Numbered from the stretch's first letter, positions 47,428 through 55,296 are shown. The stretch: DNA of 64,000 nucleotides from Tahibacter amnicola (GCF_025398735.1 NZ_CP104694.1:6394663-6458662); one strand, 5' to 3'. The notes: a model not told the origin generated them from the sequence alone. Made by a program: numbers and translations.

Positions 47428-48818
47428 CAACGCGACCTCCCTTTATATCTCTCAATCAGCAGGCGACCGTGATACCACTGCACATCCCCTAATTGCGAGC
47501 TAGCCATCAGATCTGTATCGGATGTCAGAGTCTTGCTTCCTCCACCAGGAAGATCTTCGTATCCATCATCAAAGCCGAGAATATGCCCATACTCGTGGGC
47601 GGCAGTTCCACCATTTCCGCCAGCACACAATTCAAGCCTGTATTCCGTGTTGTAGGTCGCGTACCCCCGAAAATGAGTCCGCGCTCGACAGCTTCCATCA
47701 ACATTTGTCAGAGCGCTTCGATTTATGGGGATATCTGCCGCAGTACCATCAACAGGAATTAGGTTTACATGAATCGAATAGACGAATTTTGATGGGCTTA
47801 TCAAGGACGGCCTGTTCCAATAGGATTCGACGCCGGTGATGAAGTCCGTAACGTCTTGTAACTCAACGCCTTCTGCGTGGTTCGCTCCCACCGTCTGACT
47901 AATTGTTACCTGCCCGCCGTAAGCCGATCCACTCACCACAGGAATGCTCCTCCTAAGCGGGCCGCCATATCGGTCAAAACCTGCAGAGTGAAATTGATAA
48001 ATGCGGTCAGCGCTATCATCAACCACACGACGGAACCGCTGAGCAAATTCCGAAGCCGGTGTAATGTCCAGAGCATTTGTGACGTTCGAAACCATGCTCA
48101 TCTCACCGAGAGACATATGGCCCGACGGATCAGTATTGGTGGCTGGGCTTTGATCAGCGTACAAATACTTATTCAACGACACTGGACGACGGTCATTCCC
48201 ATCCCAAGCGTCTCTCTGTGAGAACAGTCCCGACGCCGGATTCATGTATCGCGCCCGCAAGTAGTAGAACCCGCTGTTTGAGTCTCTTTGCTCGCCGGTA
48301 TGCAGGAAGTCGTTCGCGCTGGTCTGCTGGCTGATCGCGCTATCAGTTTCGCCGAAGGCCTCGTAACCGTAGACGTCCGTCTGGCTTCCCGTTTCGCTCG
48401 TGAGCAGTCGCGTCGATCCGAGACCATCAGCGTGGTAGTACCGCAAGCTGGCCGTCACGCCCGGGCTGTTGTTACTACCGACCTGCGCCGGCCTGAACTG
48501 ACTGATCCGATCATCACCAAAGGTGTACAGCGCACTCACCGCCGCCGGTGCCGTGCCCTGCTGCGTGGATTCTTCGATCACCTGCGCATAGGCCTGGTTC
48601 GGGCAGTCTGACGTGCACCTCACCGCCGACAGCACTTTTTCCTTGATGCGGTCGATAGTTACGTCAGCAATTTCGCTAGACGCATTCCGCAGAACCGCAG
48701 CGAACCCCCGACGTGCACTTTCGGTTTCCCACGCCCGCGCATACGCGGACGCATCCACGCTCACGCCGGCGAGCGTGACGAGGACGAAGGTGGCGAAGGT
48801 TTTGAGCCAGCGGCGCAT
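47427..48818 (-). CDS. Short secreted RHS-core protein with a C-terminal metzincin protease toxin
   Basis: A 463-residue protein: signal peptide (about 1-27), then an RHS-associated core only (about 95-235), with YYHADGLGSTRLLTSETG, YGYEAFGE, YYLRARYMNPASGLFSQRD and ending NTDPSGH. There are no upstream YD repeats, so this is an RHS tip rather than a full cocoon. The variable C-terminus carries HEYGHILGFDD at 408-418 (the HExxHxxGxxD metzincin zinc site) and a Met-turn DLMAS at 436-440. Cysteines at 377 and 398 suggest an exported fold. The start at 48818 begins the signal peptide; the frame extends to 49190 but overlaps another gene. The stop overlaps the start of the TIMP-like gene. Confidence 0.8.
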   Translation of the reverse strand: MRRWLKTFATFVLVTLAGVSVDASAYARAWETESARRGFAAVLRNASSEIADVTIDRIKEKVLSAVRCTSDCPNQAYAQVIEESTQQGTAPAAVSALYTFGDDRISQFRPAQVGSNNSPGVTASLRYYHADGLGSTRLLTSETGSQTDVYGYEAFGETDSAISQQTSANDFLHTGEQRDSNSGFYYLRARYMNPASGLFSQRDAWDGNDRRPVSLNKYLYADQSPATNTDPSGHMSLGEMSMVSNVTNALDITPASEFAQRFRRVVDDSADRIYQFHSAGFDRYGGPLRRSIPVVSGSAYGGQVTISQTVGANHAEGVELQDVTDFITGVESYWNRPSLISPSKFVYSIHVNLIPVDGTAADIPINRSALTNVDGSCRARTHFRGYATYNTEYRLELCAGGNGGTAAHEYGHILGFDDGYEDLPGGGSKTLTSDTDLMASSQLGDVQWYHGRLLIERYKGRSR

Positions 48819-48858
48819 CGGGCGAGTGTCGCGGCGACGGTGGGATTTGGGAAGGCTT

Positions 48859-48919
48859 GCCGGCGGCCGGCTTTTCCGTTTAGCCGCCGGCAGTTGGCAC
48901 GGGCGCGCAGCGCCCGTGC
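48859..48919 (-). terminator. Paired hairpins between the 68-aa gene and the RHS gene
   Basis: GCACGGGCGC/GCGCCCGTGC (48897-48906 with 48910-48919, 3-nt loop) and GCCGGCGGC/GCCGCCGGC (48859-48867 with 48883-48891) lie in the 107 bp separating the two genes. They may terminate or attenuate transcription before the toxin gene. Copied at 57660-57720. Confidence 0.5.
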
Positions 48920-48925
48920 TGTTGG

Positions 48926-49132
48926 CTACCTGGCTTTGCGCCGTAGCTTGTCGATCTGCTTGAGCCGGGCGTACAGCAGCTTCTCGACCAGGCGACCGAC
49001 CTTCTCGGCATCGCCGTCGTGCAGGCTCATCGAGCCGTAGACCGTGTGCAGCTCCACGCCCCGGCTCATGCTCGGGATCTGCTTGGCCAGGGCGTATTCG
49101 ATCTGCAGCACTTCTCTTTCCAGCTCTTCCAT
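48926..49132 (-). CDS. Conserved 68-aa helical protein of the mobile unit
   Basis: A 68-residue protein, MEELEREVLQIEYALAKQI followed by a short polar turn and a second helix with Val/Leu/Lys heptads ending LKQIDKLRRKAR. Two amphipathic helices suggest a coiled-coil hairpin; no family recognised. A strong ribosome site (AGGAGG at 49142-49147) supports expression; a GTG at 49135 is an alternative start one codon earlier. It lies between the non-coding region and the RHS toxin, so it may be a chaperone/adaptor for the toxin or a regulator. Confidence 0.6.
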   Translation of the reverse strand: MEELEREVLQIEYALAKQIPSMSRGVELHTVYGSMSLHDGDAEKVGRLVEKLLYARLKQIDKLRRKAR

Positions 49133-49205
49133 CACGTTTTTCCTCCTGAGGCAGCCCGCAATCGGGTGTGATCGCTGTTGGCGACCTCACCCAGCGGCGC
49201 GCGCA

Positions 49206-49254
49206 GGGCCGTCAAGGATTTGCGCAGCAAACTTGCCCCCGTCCTTGACGGCCC
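49206..49254. repeat. Perfect 13-bp inverted repeat
   Basis: GGGCCGTCAAGGA (49206-49218) and TCCTTGACGGCCC (49242-49254), 23-nt spacer, with no T run. Duplicated at 58007-58055. Confidence 0.7.
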
Positions 49255-49827
49255 GAGCACGCCGCTACGCTGCGACGACAACGGCGAACACTTGTGACCA
49301 CCGGGACGCGGGCCGGGCCGCTCAGAACGCCGTACAGGCGGTTTTGGACACGACCTTCGGCTAGCAGGCCGCTTCACTGCCGAACGCTCTGGCTGTGGCG
49401 TGCGCGCAGCGCACGCGGGCTTTGGCTGTTGCTGTTGCTTCGCGCGTTTAGCAGCCGCGCGATGCAGGGACGCGAGCCCGCGCGACTGACGAAGCCGTGC
49501 AGGCAGGGACGCCCGCGGCGACGATGAGAGAACCAGAACGCCAGACGCGCGCACGGCGACGGCGTGGACGAAGCCCAGGCAATGACCCCGTGCGCAACCG
49601 CCGGACAAGGAACGCAGCGACGGCCATTGCTGACGAAGCCAGGCAGGCATGGACGCCCGCGGCGACCGTGAGAGAACAAGAGAGCTAGGCGCCGCTCGCA
49701 GCGCGCGGCCAGGGCATGACGAAGCCCGTGTGCTGACCCCGCGCGCACGGCCAAGCGTGTGCAGAGGCGCCCAACACATACTGTGCCGCAGGCACACTTC
49801 TGCCGTGCGGAGCACGGGCGGCCATTT

Positions 49828-49910
49828 TACATAGTGTGTATTTTGCGGTGAGCGTGAGCGAACGAACCATGTAGCGCAGCTACATGGCGCAAAATGGCAC
49901 ATTATGTAAC
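49828..49910. repeat. Compound inverted repeat, candidate origin or attP
   Basis: Outer arms 49828-49848 (TTACATAGTGTGTATTTTGC) and 49889-49910 (reverse complement TTACATAATGTGCCATTTTG) are imperfect inverted copies; between them lies a perfect 9-bp palindrome with a 3-nt loop (49868-49888, CCATGTAGC/GCTACATGG). The arms are AT-rich in a GC-rich context. Such symmetric arms around a core are usual for recombinase core/arm sites or initiator-binding origins. Repeated at 58629-58711. Confidence 0.6.
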
Positions 49911-50298
49911 TTGGCCGCGATAGCCACGCGAGCCCACGCCTTGCTGCCTGTGCGAAGCGATACCGTTCTGGGCGAGTGGGGATGGGGGCAAGAGCAGTGA
50001 GCGAAGCGCCTGCGTACAGGGGCGCAGCCGCTGTGCGCAGGCTGGCAACGATACCGGCACGTGCGATAGCAGGTGCCGACATTCGCGAGGCAGGACGCCG
50101 AGCGAGGGTGTCAACGGAGCACACCGATAAACGAAGCGGGCCAGGATGGCCCGAGGCAGCCGGCGCGCGGCGTGCCGAGCGAAGCGACGAGGGAGGGAAC
50201 GACCGAGGAACGCAGCGATTGCACGCCGAGTGACGGCGGTAACGGCGCGATGAGTGCGTGTCCGACTGCCACGGCGTGAGGTCCGGCGATACACCGCG

Positions 50299-51312
50299 TC
50301 AGTCCGCGATCCCTTCCAGGTCTGCCTTTCGTTCCAGCTTGGCACCGGGATGTGTGGCCGCGTGGATCGCCTTGAGCTTGGTAATCGAGACGTGCGTGTA
50401 GATCTGCGTCGTCGACAGCTCTGCGTGGCCCAGCAGCTCCTGAATGTAGCGCACGTCCGCACCGTTTTCGAGCATCAGTGTCGCCGCGGTGTGCCGCAGC
50501 AGATGGCAGGAACCGCGCTTGGTGATGCCCGCACGCCGCTTGGCCTGGTCGATGCGATCACCCGCACCGCTCGTCGTCACGCGCGTCCCGCGTTCGTTGA
50601 TGAACAGCGCCGGATCGGCCGGATCGCGGGCAAACGTCGGGCGCACTTCATTGACATACCGCTGCACCCAGGCCAGCGCACGTTCACCAATCGGAACCAT
50701 GCGCCCCTTGCGGCCTTTGCCGCAGCGCACGTGCAGCACGCCGCGCACGGCATCGATGTCGTACAGGTCCAGGTCGCACAGTTCCACGCGACGGATGCCG
50801 GTGGAGTAAAACACCTCGGCCATGGCACGGCCGAGCACGCCAGCGCCGTCGTCCAGATCGAACGAAGCAAGCAGCGATTCCGCCTCATCTTTCGACAGCG
50901 CCTCCGGCAGGATCCGCCGTGGCACACGCGGCATGTCCAGATCACTGGCCGGGTTGGCCGCGACATGGTTGTGACGAACCAGCCAGCGGAACCACGATCG
51001 CACGCGAGCCAGCATCACGCCCTGCCGCTGCAAGGTCAGCGGTTCGCCGTTCGCCTTGCGGTAATAGAACAGGTGCCGCTGATAGCGCTCCAGCATCGGC
51101 TTGGTGATCTCGCCCGGACGCTCCACGCCGCGCTCGCGACACCAGCTGTCGAACGCCGACAGATCGCGTCGATACGTATCGAGCGAGCCTTCGCGCAGAC
51201 CACGGATCAACTGCGCGTGCAGATACCGCGTGATCCACGCCGCCATGCTGTCGGAGGTAGCTGGACTTTCCAGCGCGCGCCGACGCTCACCGTATTCACC
51301 ACGACGCGGCAT
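50299..51312 (-). CDS. Tyrosine recombinase (XerC/D-like integrase), unit 1
   Basis: A 337-residue recombinase. Core-binding SAM-like domain at about 23-125, catalytic domain after 135. Catalytic set: R174 (STGIRRVEL), a Lys in the beta turn CGKGRKGRM (199-202), HLLRH at 270-274, H296 (GHAEL) and the nucleophile Y305 (QIYTH). Such enzymes cut and rejoin DNA at short sites; this one presumably mobilises or arrays the unit. The ATG at 51312 lies 1 nt after the primase stop, so the genes are coupled; the longer frame to 51381 is less likely. Confidence 0.85.
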   Translation of the reverse strand: MPRRGEYGERRRALESPATSDSMAAWITRYLHAQLIRGLREGSLDTYRRDLSAFDSWCRERGVERPGEITKPMLERYQRHLFYYRKANGEPLTLQRQGVMLARVRSWFRWLVRHNHVAANPASDLDMPRVPRRILPEALSKDEAESLLASFDLDDGAGVLGRAMAEVFYSTGIRRVELCDLDLYDIDAVRGVLHVRCGKGRKGRMVPIGERALAWVQRYVNEVRPTFARDPADPALFINERGTRVTTSGAGDRIDQAKRRAGITKRGSCHLLRHTAATLMLENGADVRYIQELLGHAELSTTQIYTHVSITKLKAIHAATHPGAKLERKADLEGIAD

Positions 51313-51313
51313 G

Positions 51314-54300
51314 TCAGTGTTCCACCACGGGCGGCAGCGGGTACGACACCCCGTTACGGTACGACGACGGTGTTTTCTCACCGGTAAGAGGTGCGTTCTG
51401 CTCGACAGCAGCGACTAGAGAAGAAGATCCCGCGGCAACACTGGCGATACGCGCTGTTTCGATGGTCCGCGAGGTGGCCACAAGGTCACCACGAGCCGGC
51501 CACGAGGTGCCCACGAGGTCAGTGCTTCCGGCCGCGAGGTTGACCGTCGTACCCACAGACGCCAGACCCATCAGCTGCGGTGCACTGCGCTGCACATCAC
51601 CATCGAACACCAGTTCATAGACGAAGCGCTGGCCGTTGCGGCCGGCGTGCGCGAGCACGTATTCCAGCTCGACCAGGCGATCCAGGTGCACGCGTACCTG
51701 CGCTTCGCTCAGGCCCGTGTGCTCGCGCAGCGCACGGCGCGTGAAGCGCACGCCGGTGCGCGGGATCGCCTGCGCCTGCGCGCACGTGTCCACGTACGCG
51801 ACGGCCTGGCTCAGCAACCGCCGCGTCGGCGGCGGCAGTTCATCCAGCGAACGGCCGAGCACGTCGTGGGCCAAGCGATTGGCCAGCGCGATATCGGCAG
51901 CGCTGACCTCGATGTATTCGACGGTCTTTCCGCCGTGGACAACCGAGCGGACCGGCCGCTGGTATTGGTGCAACAACGCGATGCTGTCGATCAGGGCCAG
52001 GTACTTCGCATGATCGCGGCGCAGGCGCACGCGATCCGATGCAAAGGTCAGTTGTTCGGCGAAGGGATTCACCACCGCCAACGGCCGCAGCAGCGCCTGT
52101 GCCGCACGATGGGCGGCCAGCAGGTCATCGGTGCGGGCTTTCGCGAGAAGACCTTCCAGCGTGCGACCAGATCGCTGCTTGGCCTGGATCGCCGCGGTCT
52201 GCTCACGGCTTTCGTTGATCGTGAGAACCAGGCACCGGTTCAACAGCTCTTCGTCGATATCGATCGCGGTCGTCGTCAGGAACAGCATCACCGGGCCTTC
52301 GACCCGGTATTCCTGCGTGACCAGCTGGCCCGTCGTCGGATCCTTGCCGGTCGAGGCGATCGTCAGTTCGCCCTGCGATTGCAGCACCTTCAGCGCGTAC
52401 GCGGCCTGCCGAACCCCCTCCTCTTCCGCGATGGCGAGGATCTTGTGCTTCATGCTGGTTTCGCCCAGATAAAACAGGCTTTGCCCCGTCATCGCCGAGT
52501 AGTGCACGCGTTCGCTCTCGGGCATCAGTGCGAGCAACGCATCCATCAAGGTCGATTTGCCGGCCGCGCTGGTCGACTGGATCAGGATGGCGAGGGGCTT
52601 TTCCAACTTGCGACTGACACAGGCCAGGTATGCGACCAGCGCATTGCTCGCCTCGCCCACCACACCCGTGGCTTCCACATCGCGCACGATGCGCTCGATC
52701 AAGTCGGGATCGCGCAGCAGCGTCAGGCCGGCGTTGTGCTGATCGGGTGTCAACGTCGGCGCGGAACTCGCTTCGGCCGGCTTCAATTTCTGCCGGATCA
52801 GCTCGTCTTGCCGCTGCTCGACCACGCGCAGCACCGCGGCCAGATCCGAGCGAGCCGCCTCTTCCGAGATGCCCAGTTCCGCACTCGCTTGCTTGATCCA
52901 GCCGCCGCGCTGTTTCGCGGCGTATAGCTCGACGGTGTCGATGTGGACGAAGCTGCCACACGTGGCCTTGATCCACACCTTCAGCTGTTCGTAGGACAGG
53001 TTCTTTTCCACACCACGCACGACATAGCCACGATCGCCCAGCGTGATGCGGACTTCGTCATTGACGATTTCCACCGGCACCGGCGGAACACTCGGCGGCA
53101 CGCGGTGTGCTGGCAGCTCCGGCGCTGCGGCTTCGTCAGTTTCCGGAGCAGAAGCAGCGACTAAAGAAGGAAGTTCAGCAGGAACAGCGGGCGTTTCCAC
53201 CATCGGAACCGTCTCGGTGCGTTGCGGCGGCTGGCCGTTACCCAACCACTCGGCTTGCCGGATCACCAGGCCAAGGGATTTGCTCGCCGGCTGCACGCTC
53301 ACCGCATACGCGTTCGCGTCCATGCCCTTCGGGAAGCGGCAGCGATAGGTGTCGAAGCCTTCGGCGATCAGACGCGCGGAGAGCTTTTCCGCCGCGCTAT
53401 TGCCCGCTTCATCGGCATCGTAGGCAATCAGTACGCGTTTGATGCCATGCCGATGGAACGCGGTAAGGATGTCATCGGTAAAGCCTTCAATGCCGTAGCT
53501 CGACGTCACGTTGCGATAGCCCGCACACCAGAACGTCAGCGCATCGATCAAGGCTTCACACAGGATCACTTCTTCCTGCCCGATCAAGCCCGCTTCGTTG
53601 AACACGCCACGGTGCGGGCCGGGCAAGTACAGGTGCAAGGGTGTACCGGCGCGCAGCTTCGTATCACGCGTGACCTTGCGGCCGTACAGCTCGGTGATGG
53701 CACCGTCAGGCGTGATCACCGGAATGACCAACGAACCGTTGAAGTGCTCGTGACCGCTGTCGCGATACACACCCATGCGTTCCAGCGCGCCGCGGATCGT
53801 CGCACCGGCCTTGACGTTCTTGTCGGGCAGCTGATAGCCCAGCGTGCGGTTGGCAAAGCCGAGCTGGAAGGACTCGATCAGATCCGGATGCGTCAGCCCA
53901 CGTGCTTCCAGATACGCCAACGCCTCCGGGCTTTGCTGGAGCGTGGCGTGGTAGTAGTCCAGCACGCGGCGCAGCAGCGTCTGATCGTCTTCCAGCATCA
54001 CACCCATGCGCGGCGGCGGTGCTTCAATCACCGTCGGCGGGGCCACGCCCGTTTCCTGCCGCAGCCGCTCCACCGCCTCGCGGAACGAGATCGACTCCGA
54101 CCGCATCACCCAGTCGATCACCGAGCCGCCGGCCTGGCACGCACCCAGGCAATGCCACAGGTTCGACTTCGGCGACACCACCAAGGACGGCGTCTTGTCG
54201 TCGTGGAACGGGCACCGTCCGATCCGATCCTTGCCGTGGGCCTTGAGCGTCACTCCGCTGGCTTCCACCAGGCGAACCAGGGACACCTCCAGCTTAAGGC

Positions 54301-54331
54301 GATCGATTTCTGCGTCGGGGATGCGGGCCAT
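51314..54331 (-). CDS. CHC2 zinc-finger primase fused to an AAA-like ATPase, unit 1
   Basis: A 1005-residue protein. The N-terminus is a DnaG-type zinc finger with C40, H43, C61 and C65 (CPFH ... WHCLGAC). A TOPRIM primase domain follows, with E259 and the DAD motif in AYDADEAG at 303-310. After a Pro-rich linker (370-425) comes a P-loop domain with Walker A (TSAAGKST, about 587-594) and a Walker B-like AIAEEE, and the C-terminus has winged-helix character (about 860-930). This primase-helicase-like layout recalls P4-type satellite replication proteins. Start ATG 54331 has AGAGG upstream; a TTG at 54352 is possible. Confidence 0.8.
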   Translation of the reverse strand: MARIPDAEIDRLKLEVSLVRLVEASGVTLKAHGKDRIGRCPFHDDKTPSLVVSPKSNLWHCLGACQAGGSVIDWVMRSESISFREAVERLRQETGVAPPTVIEAPPPRMGVMLEDDQTLLRRVLDYYHATLQQSPEALAYLEARGLTHPDLIESFQLGFANRTLGYQLPDKNVKAGATIRGALERMGVYRDSGHEHFNGSLVIPVITPDGAITELYGRKVTRDTKLRAGTPLHLYLPGPHRGVFNEAGLIGQEEVILCEALIDALTFWCAGYRNVTSSYGIEGFTDDILTAFHRHGIKRVLIAYDADEAGNSAAEKLSARLIAEGFDTYRCRFPKGMDANAYAVSVQPASKSLGLVIRQAEWLGNGQPPQRTETVPMVETPAVPAELPSLVAASAPETDEAAAPELPAHRVPPSVPPVPVEIVNDEVRITLGDRGYVVRGVEKNLSYEQLKVWIKATCGSFVHIDTVELYAAKQRGGWIKQASAELGISEEAARSDLAAVLRVVEQRQDELIRQKLKPAEASSAPTLTPDQHNAGLTLLRDPDLIERIVRDVEATGVVGEASNALVAYLACVSRKLEKPLAILIQSTSAAGKSTLMDALLALMPESERVHYSAMTGQSLFYLGETSMKHKILAIAEEEGVRQAAYALKVLQSQGELTIASTGKDPTTGQLVTQEYRVEGPVMLFLTTTAIDIDEELLNRCLVLTINESREQTAAIQAKQRSGRTLEGLLAKARTDDLLAAHRAAQALLRPLAVVNPFAEQLTFASDRVRLRRDHAKYLALIDSIALLHQYQRPVRSVVHGGKTVEYIEVSAADIALANRLAHDVLGRSLDELPPPTRRLLSQAVAYVDTCAQAQAIPRTGVRFTRRALREHTGLSEAQVRVHLDRLVELEYVLAHAGRNGQRFVYELVFDGDVQRSAPQLMGLASVGTTVNLAAGSTDLVGTSWPARGDLVATSRTIETARIASVAAGSSSLVAAVEQNAPLTGEKTPSSYRNGVSYPLPPVVEH

Positions 54332-54435
54332 CAGAAGCCTCTTTCGCGGCAAGAGCCGTCAATGGACGTTCGTGTGATCTATACAATAGATGCGCGTGTG
54401 ATATTCTGCAAGCCAACTCGCCGGAGCCACCTACC
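54332..54435. promoter_or_regulatory. Divergent control region between primase and XRE genes, with operator-like palindrome
   Basis: The 104-bp gap between divergent starts carries ATCTATACAATAGAT (54377-54391), a perfect 6-3-6 palindrome, flanked by two direct copies of CGTGTGAT (54371-54378 and 54395-54402). This is a likely binding site for the adjacent XRE protein, controlling the replication/recombination operon and its own gene. Exact promoter boxes are unclear. Confidence 0.6.
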
Positions 54436-54864
54436 ATGACTGCCATTCCTCACTGGCTTGTCGATCTGGATATGCATGGCATCGCCGAACGCCTGAAGCG
54501 TCTGCGTGAAGAACGCGGACTGACGCAAACACGCCTGGCCGAGTTGCTCGGCATGGCGGCACGCAGCTACAACCGATGGGAGCGCGGAGGCCATGTGCCT
54601 AGCCTTGAGATGCTGATCAAGGCCGCTGATGTGCTCCAGGTGAGCCTGGATGAACTGGTGGGTCGAACCGCGACCAGCAGCGCGCCGACTATCCGCAATG
54701 CCGAACTGCAACAGCTGGTCTACGAAGTAGACGAGTTGCCTGACCGCGAACAGCAAGCGCTGATCGTGGTAATAGACGGGCTCGTGAAGAGCGCACAGGT
54801 CTCTCGGGCGGTAAGTCGCCGCACTGCCGGCGCGAAGCGCATTCCAGGCCGCACTCGCGACTGA
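54436..54864 (+). CDS. XRE-family transcriptional regulator, unit 1
   Basis: A 142-residue protein with an HTH_3 domain at about 15-72 (ERLKRLREERGLTQTRLAEL, MAARSYNRWERGGHVPSLEM) and a C-terminal tail of about 60 residues that ends in a basic stretch. Proteins of this type act as phage-like repressors. Divergent from the primase gene across the palindromic control region, it probably keeps the element quiescent. A hairpin separates it from symE. Confidence 0.85.
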   Translation: MTAIPHWLVDLDMHGIAERLKRLREERGLTQTRLAELLGMAARSYNRWERGGHVPSLEMLIKAADVLQVSLDELVGRTATSSAPTIRNAELQQLVYEVDELPDREQQALIVVIDGLVKSAQVSRAVSRRTAGAKRIPGRTRD

Positions 54865-54929
54865 GAACCGCCTGCTGCTGACGATAGATGAACCAGAAGG
54901 CGGGCAACTGAAGGAAAGAAGCAAGAAGC

Positions 54930-54963
54930 GCGGGCCAAGGGTGGTGAGACACCCCCGGCCCGC
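54930..54963 (+). terminator. Hairpin between XRE and symE
   Basis: GCGGGCC (54930-54936) pairs with GGCCCGC (54957-54963) around a smaller GGGTG/CACCC stem, followed by TT; it separates the XRE and symE transcription units. Copied at 63731-63764. Confidence 0.55.
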
Positions 54964-54993
54964 TTACCACAACCCACTACGAAGGAGTGGAGC

Positions 54994-55200
54994 ATGGCTA
55001 AGGCCAAGGATACGACACGCCGCATCACCGTCGGCGCCGGCTACTACCCGCAGCTGCAGAACGCTGACCGATCCGGTAACAGCCGCACCGTCCCGACCAT
55101 CCGACTGCGCGGCCACTGGCTCGTCGAGGCTGGCTTTGCACCGACTGACAAAGTACACATTCGGGTGTCGCGGGGAAGGCTCGTCATGACGCGGGCGTAA
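54994..55200 (+). CDS. SymE-family protein, unit 1
   Basis: A 68-residue protein with the SymE C-terminal pattern TIRLRGHWLVEAGFAPTDKV and HIRVSRGRLVMT, an AbrB-like swapped-hairpin fold. SymE is an SOS-induced toxin of the SymE/SymR type I system in E. coli that condenses the nucleoid; homologues near RHS/CDI loci are common. A ribosome site (AAGGAG) precedes the ATG. I cannot identify a SymR antisense RNA. Its 3' flank forms the boundary of the mobile unit. Confidence 0.75.
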   Translation: MAKAKDTTRRITVGAGYYPQLQNADRSGNSRTVPTIRLRGHWLVEAGFAPTDKVHIRVSRGRLVMTRA

Positions 55201-55210
55201 CCCCAGAACG

Positions 55211-55238
55211 CCAAAGCCCAGCAAACGCTGGGCTTTGG
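55211..55238 (+). terminator. Terminator hairpin after symE
   Basis: CCAAAGCCCAGC (55211-55222) pairs perfectly with GCTGGGCTTTGG (55227-55238), 4-nt loop. The T run is short (TTT within the stem). Confidence 0.65.
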
Positions 55239-55275
55239 TGGTGCAAGCGTCAGCAATGTTCCCGCTCAACCCTAG

Positions 55276-55296
55276 GAATTGGCTGATTCATGGTTG
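55276..55296. repeat. 21-bp direct repeat, right copy (candidate att site)
   Basis: Identical to 47000-47020 and in the same place relative to a symE 3' end; marks the junction between unit 1 and unit 2. Confidence 0.7.

Larger units (their letters stand above)
49136..50298. other. 1.16-kb GC-rich non-coding region of the mobile unit
   Basis: Long frames here translate to Arg/Ser/Ala-rich strings with internal repetition and no family likeness, so I do not call genes. What it holds: a perfect 13-bp hairpin (49206-49254), two degenerate copies of a roughly 50-bp block (around 49488 and 49632), about nine copies of a (A/G)CGAAGC(C/G)-type motif spread over 49488-50190, and a striking compound inverted repeat at 49828-49910 set in a short AT-rich island. 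This looks like a replication origin, attachment site or structured RNA rather than coding DNA. Confidence 0.6.
48577..55199. repeat. Long direct repeat, copy 1 (identical to 57378-64000)
   Basis: Every sequence I compared is identical to the region 8801 bp to the right, from 48577 (inside the RHS gene, codon 80-81) to at least 55199, where the second copy runs off the window. All encoded proteins match residue for residue. The left limit is sharp: 48576 is G while 57377 is A, and beyond it the RHS genes diverge. Confidence 0.9.
47021..55296. mobile_element. Mobile unit 1: recombinase/primase element carrying an RHS toxin cassette
   Basis: Bounded by identical 21-bp repeats (47000-47020 and 55276-55296). 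It contains, left to right, a TIMP-like immunity candidate, an RHS-metzincin toxin, a 68-aa protein, a 1.16-kb non-coding region, a tyrosine recombinase, a CHC2 primase/ATPase, an XRE regulator and symE. It has integration, replication and regulation functions but no capsid, relaxase or conjugation genes, so it resembles a phage-satellite-like or plasmid-like integrative element. Confidence 0.7.

Noticed and set aside
48819..49190. Upstream extension of the RHS frame by 124 codons (and copy at 57620-57991)
   Set aside because: It overlaps the 68-aa gene, is Arg/Pro-rich, and would bury the signal peptide that begins at 48818.
49206..49254. Integron attC site
   Set aside because: The stem lacks the R/L box pairs with extrahelical bases, and the recombinase has no IntI-specific insertion that I can see.
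49132..50124. 330-codon minus-strand frame in the non-coding region of unit 1 (and its copy at 57933-58925)
   Set aside because: Low-complexity Arg/Ser/Ala/Pro composition with repeats of the DNA motif, no family likeness, and stop-free frames also on the other strand, as expected of GC-rich DNA.
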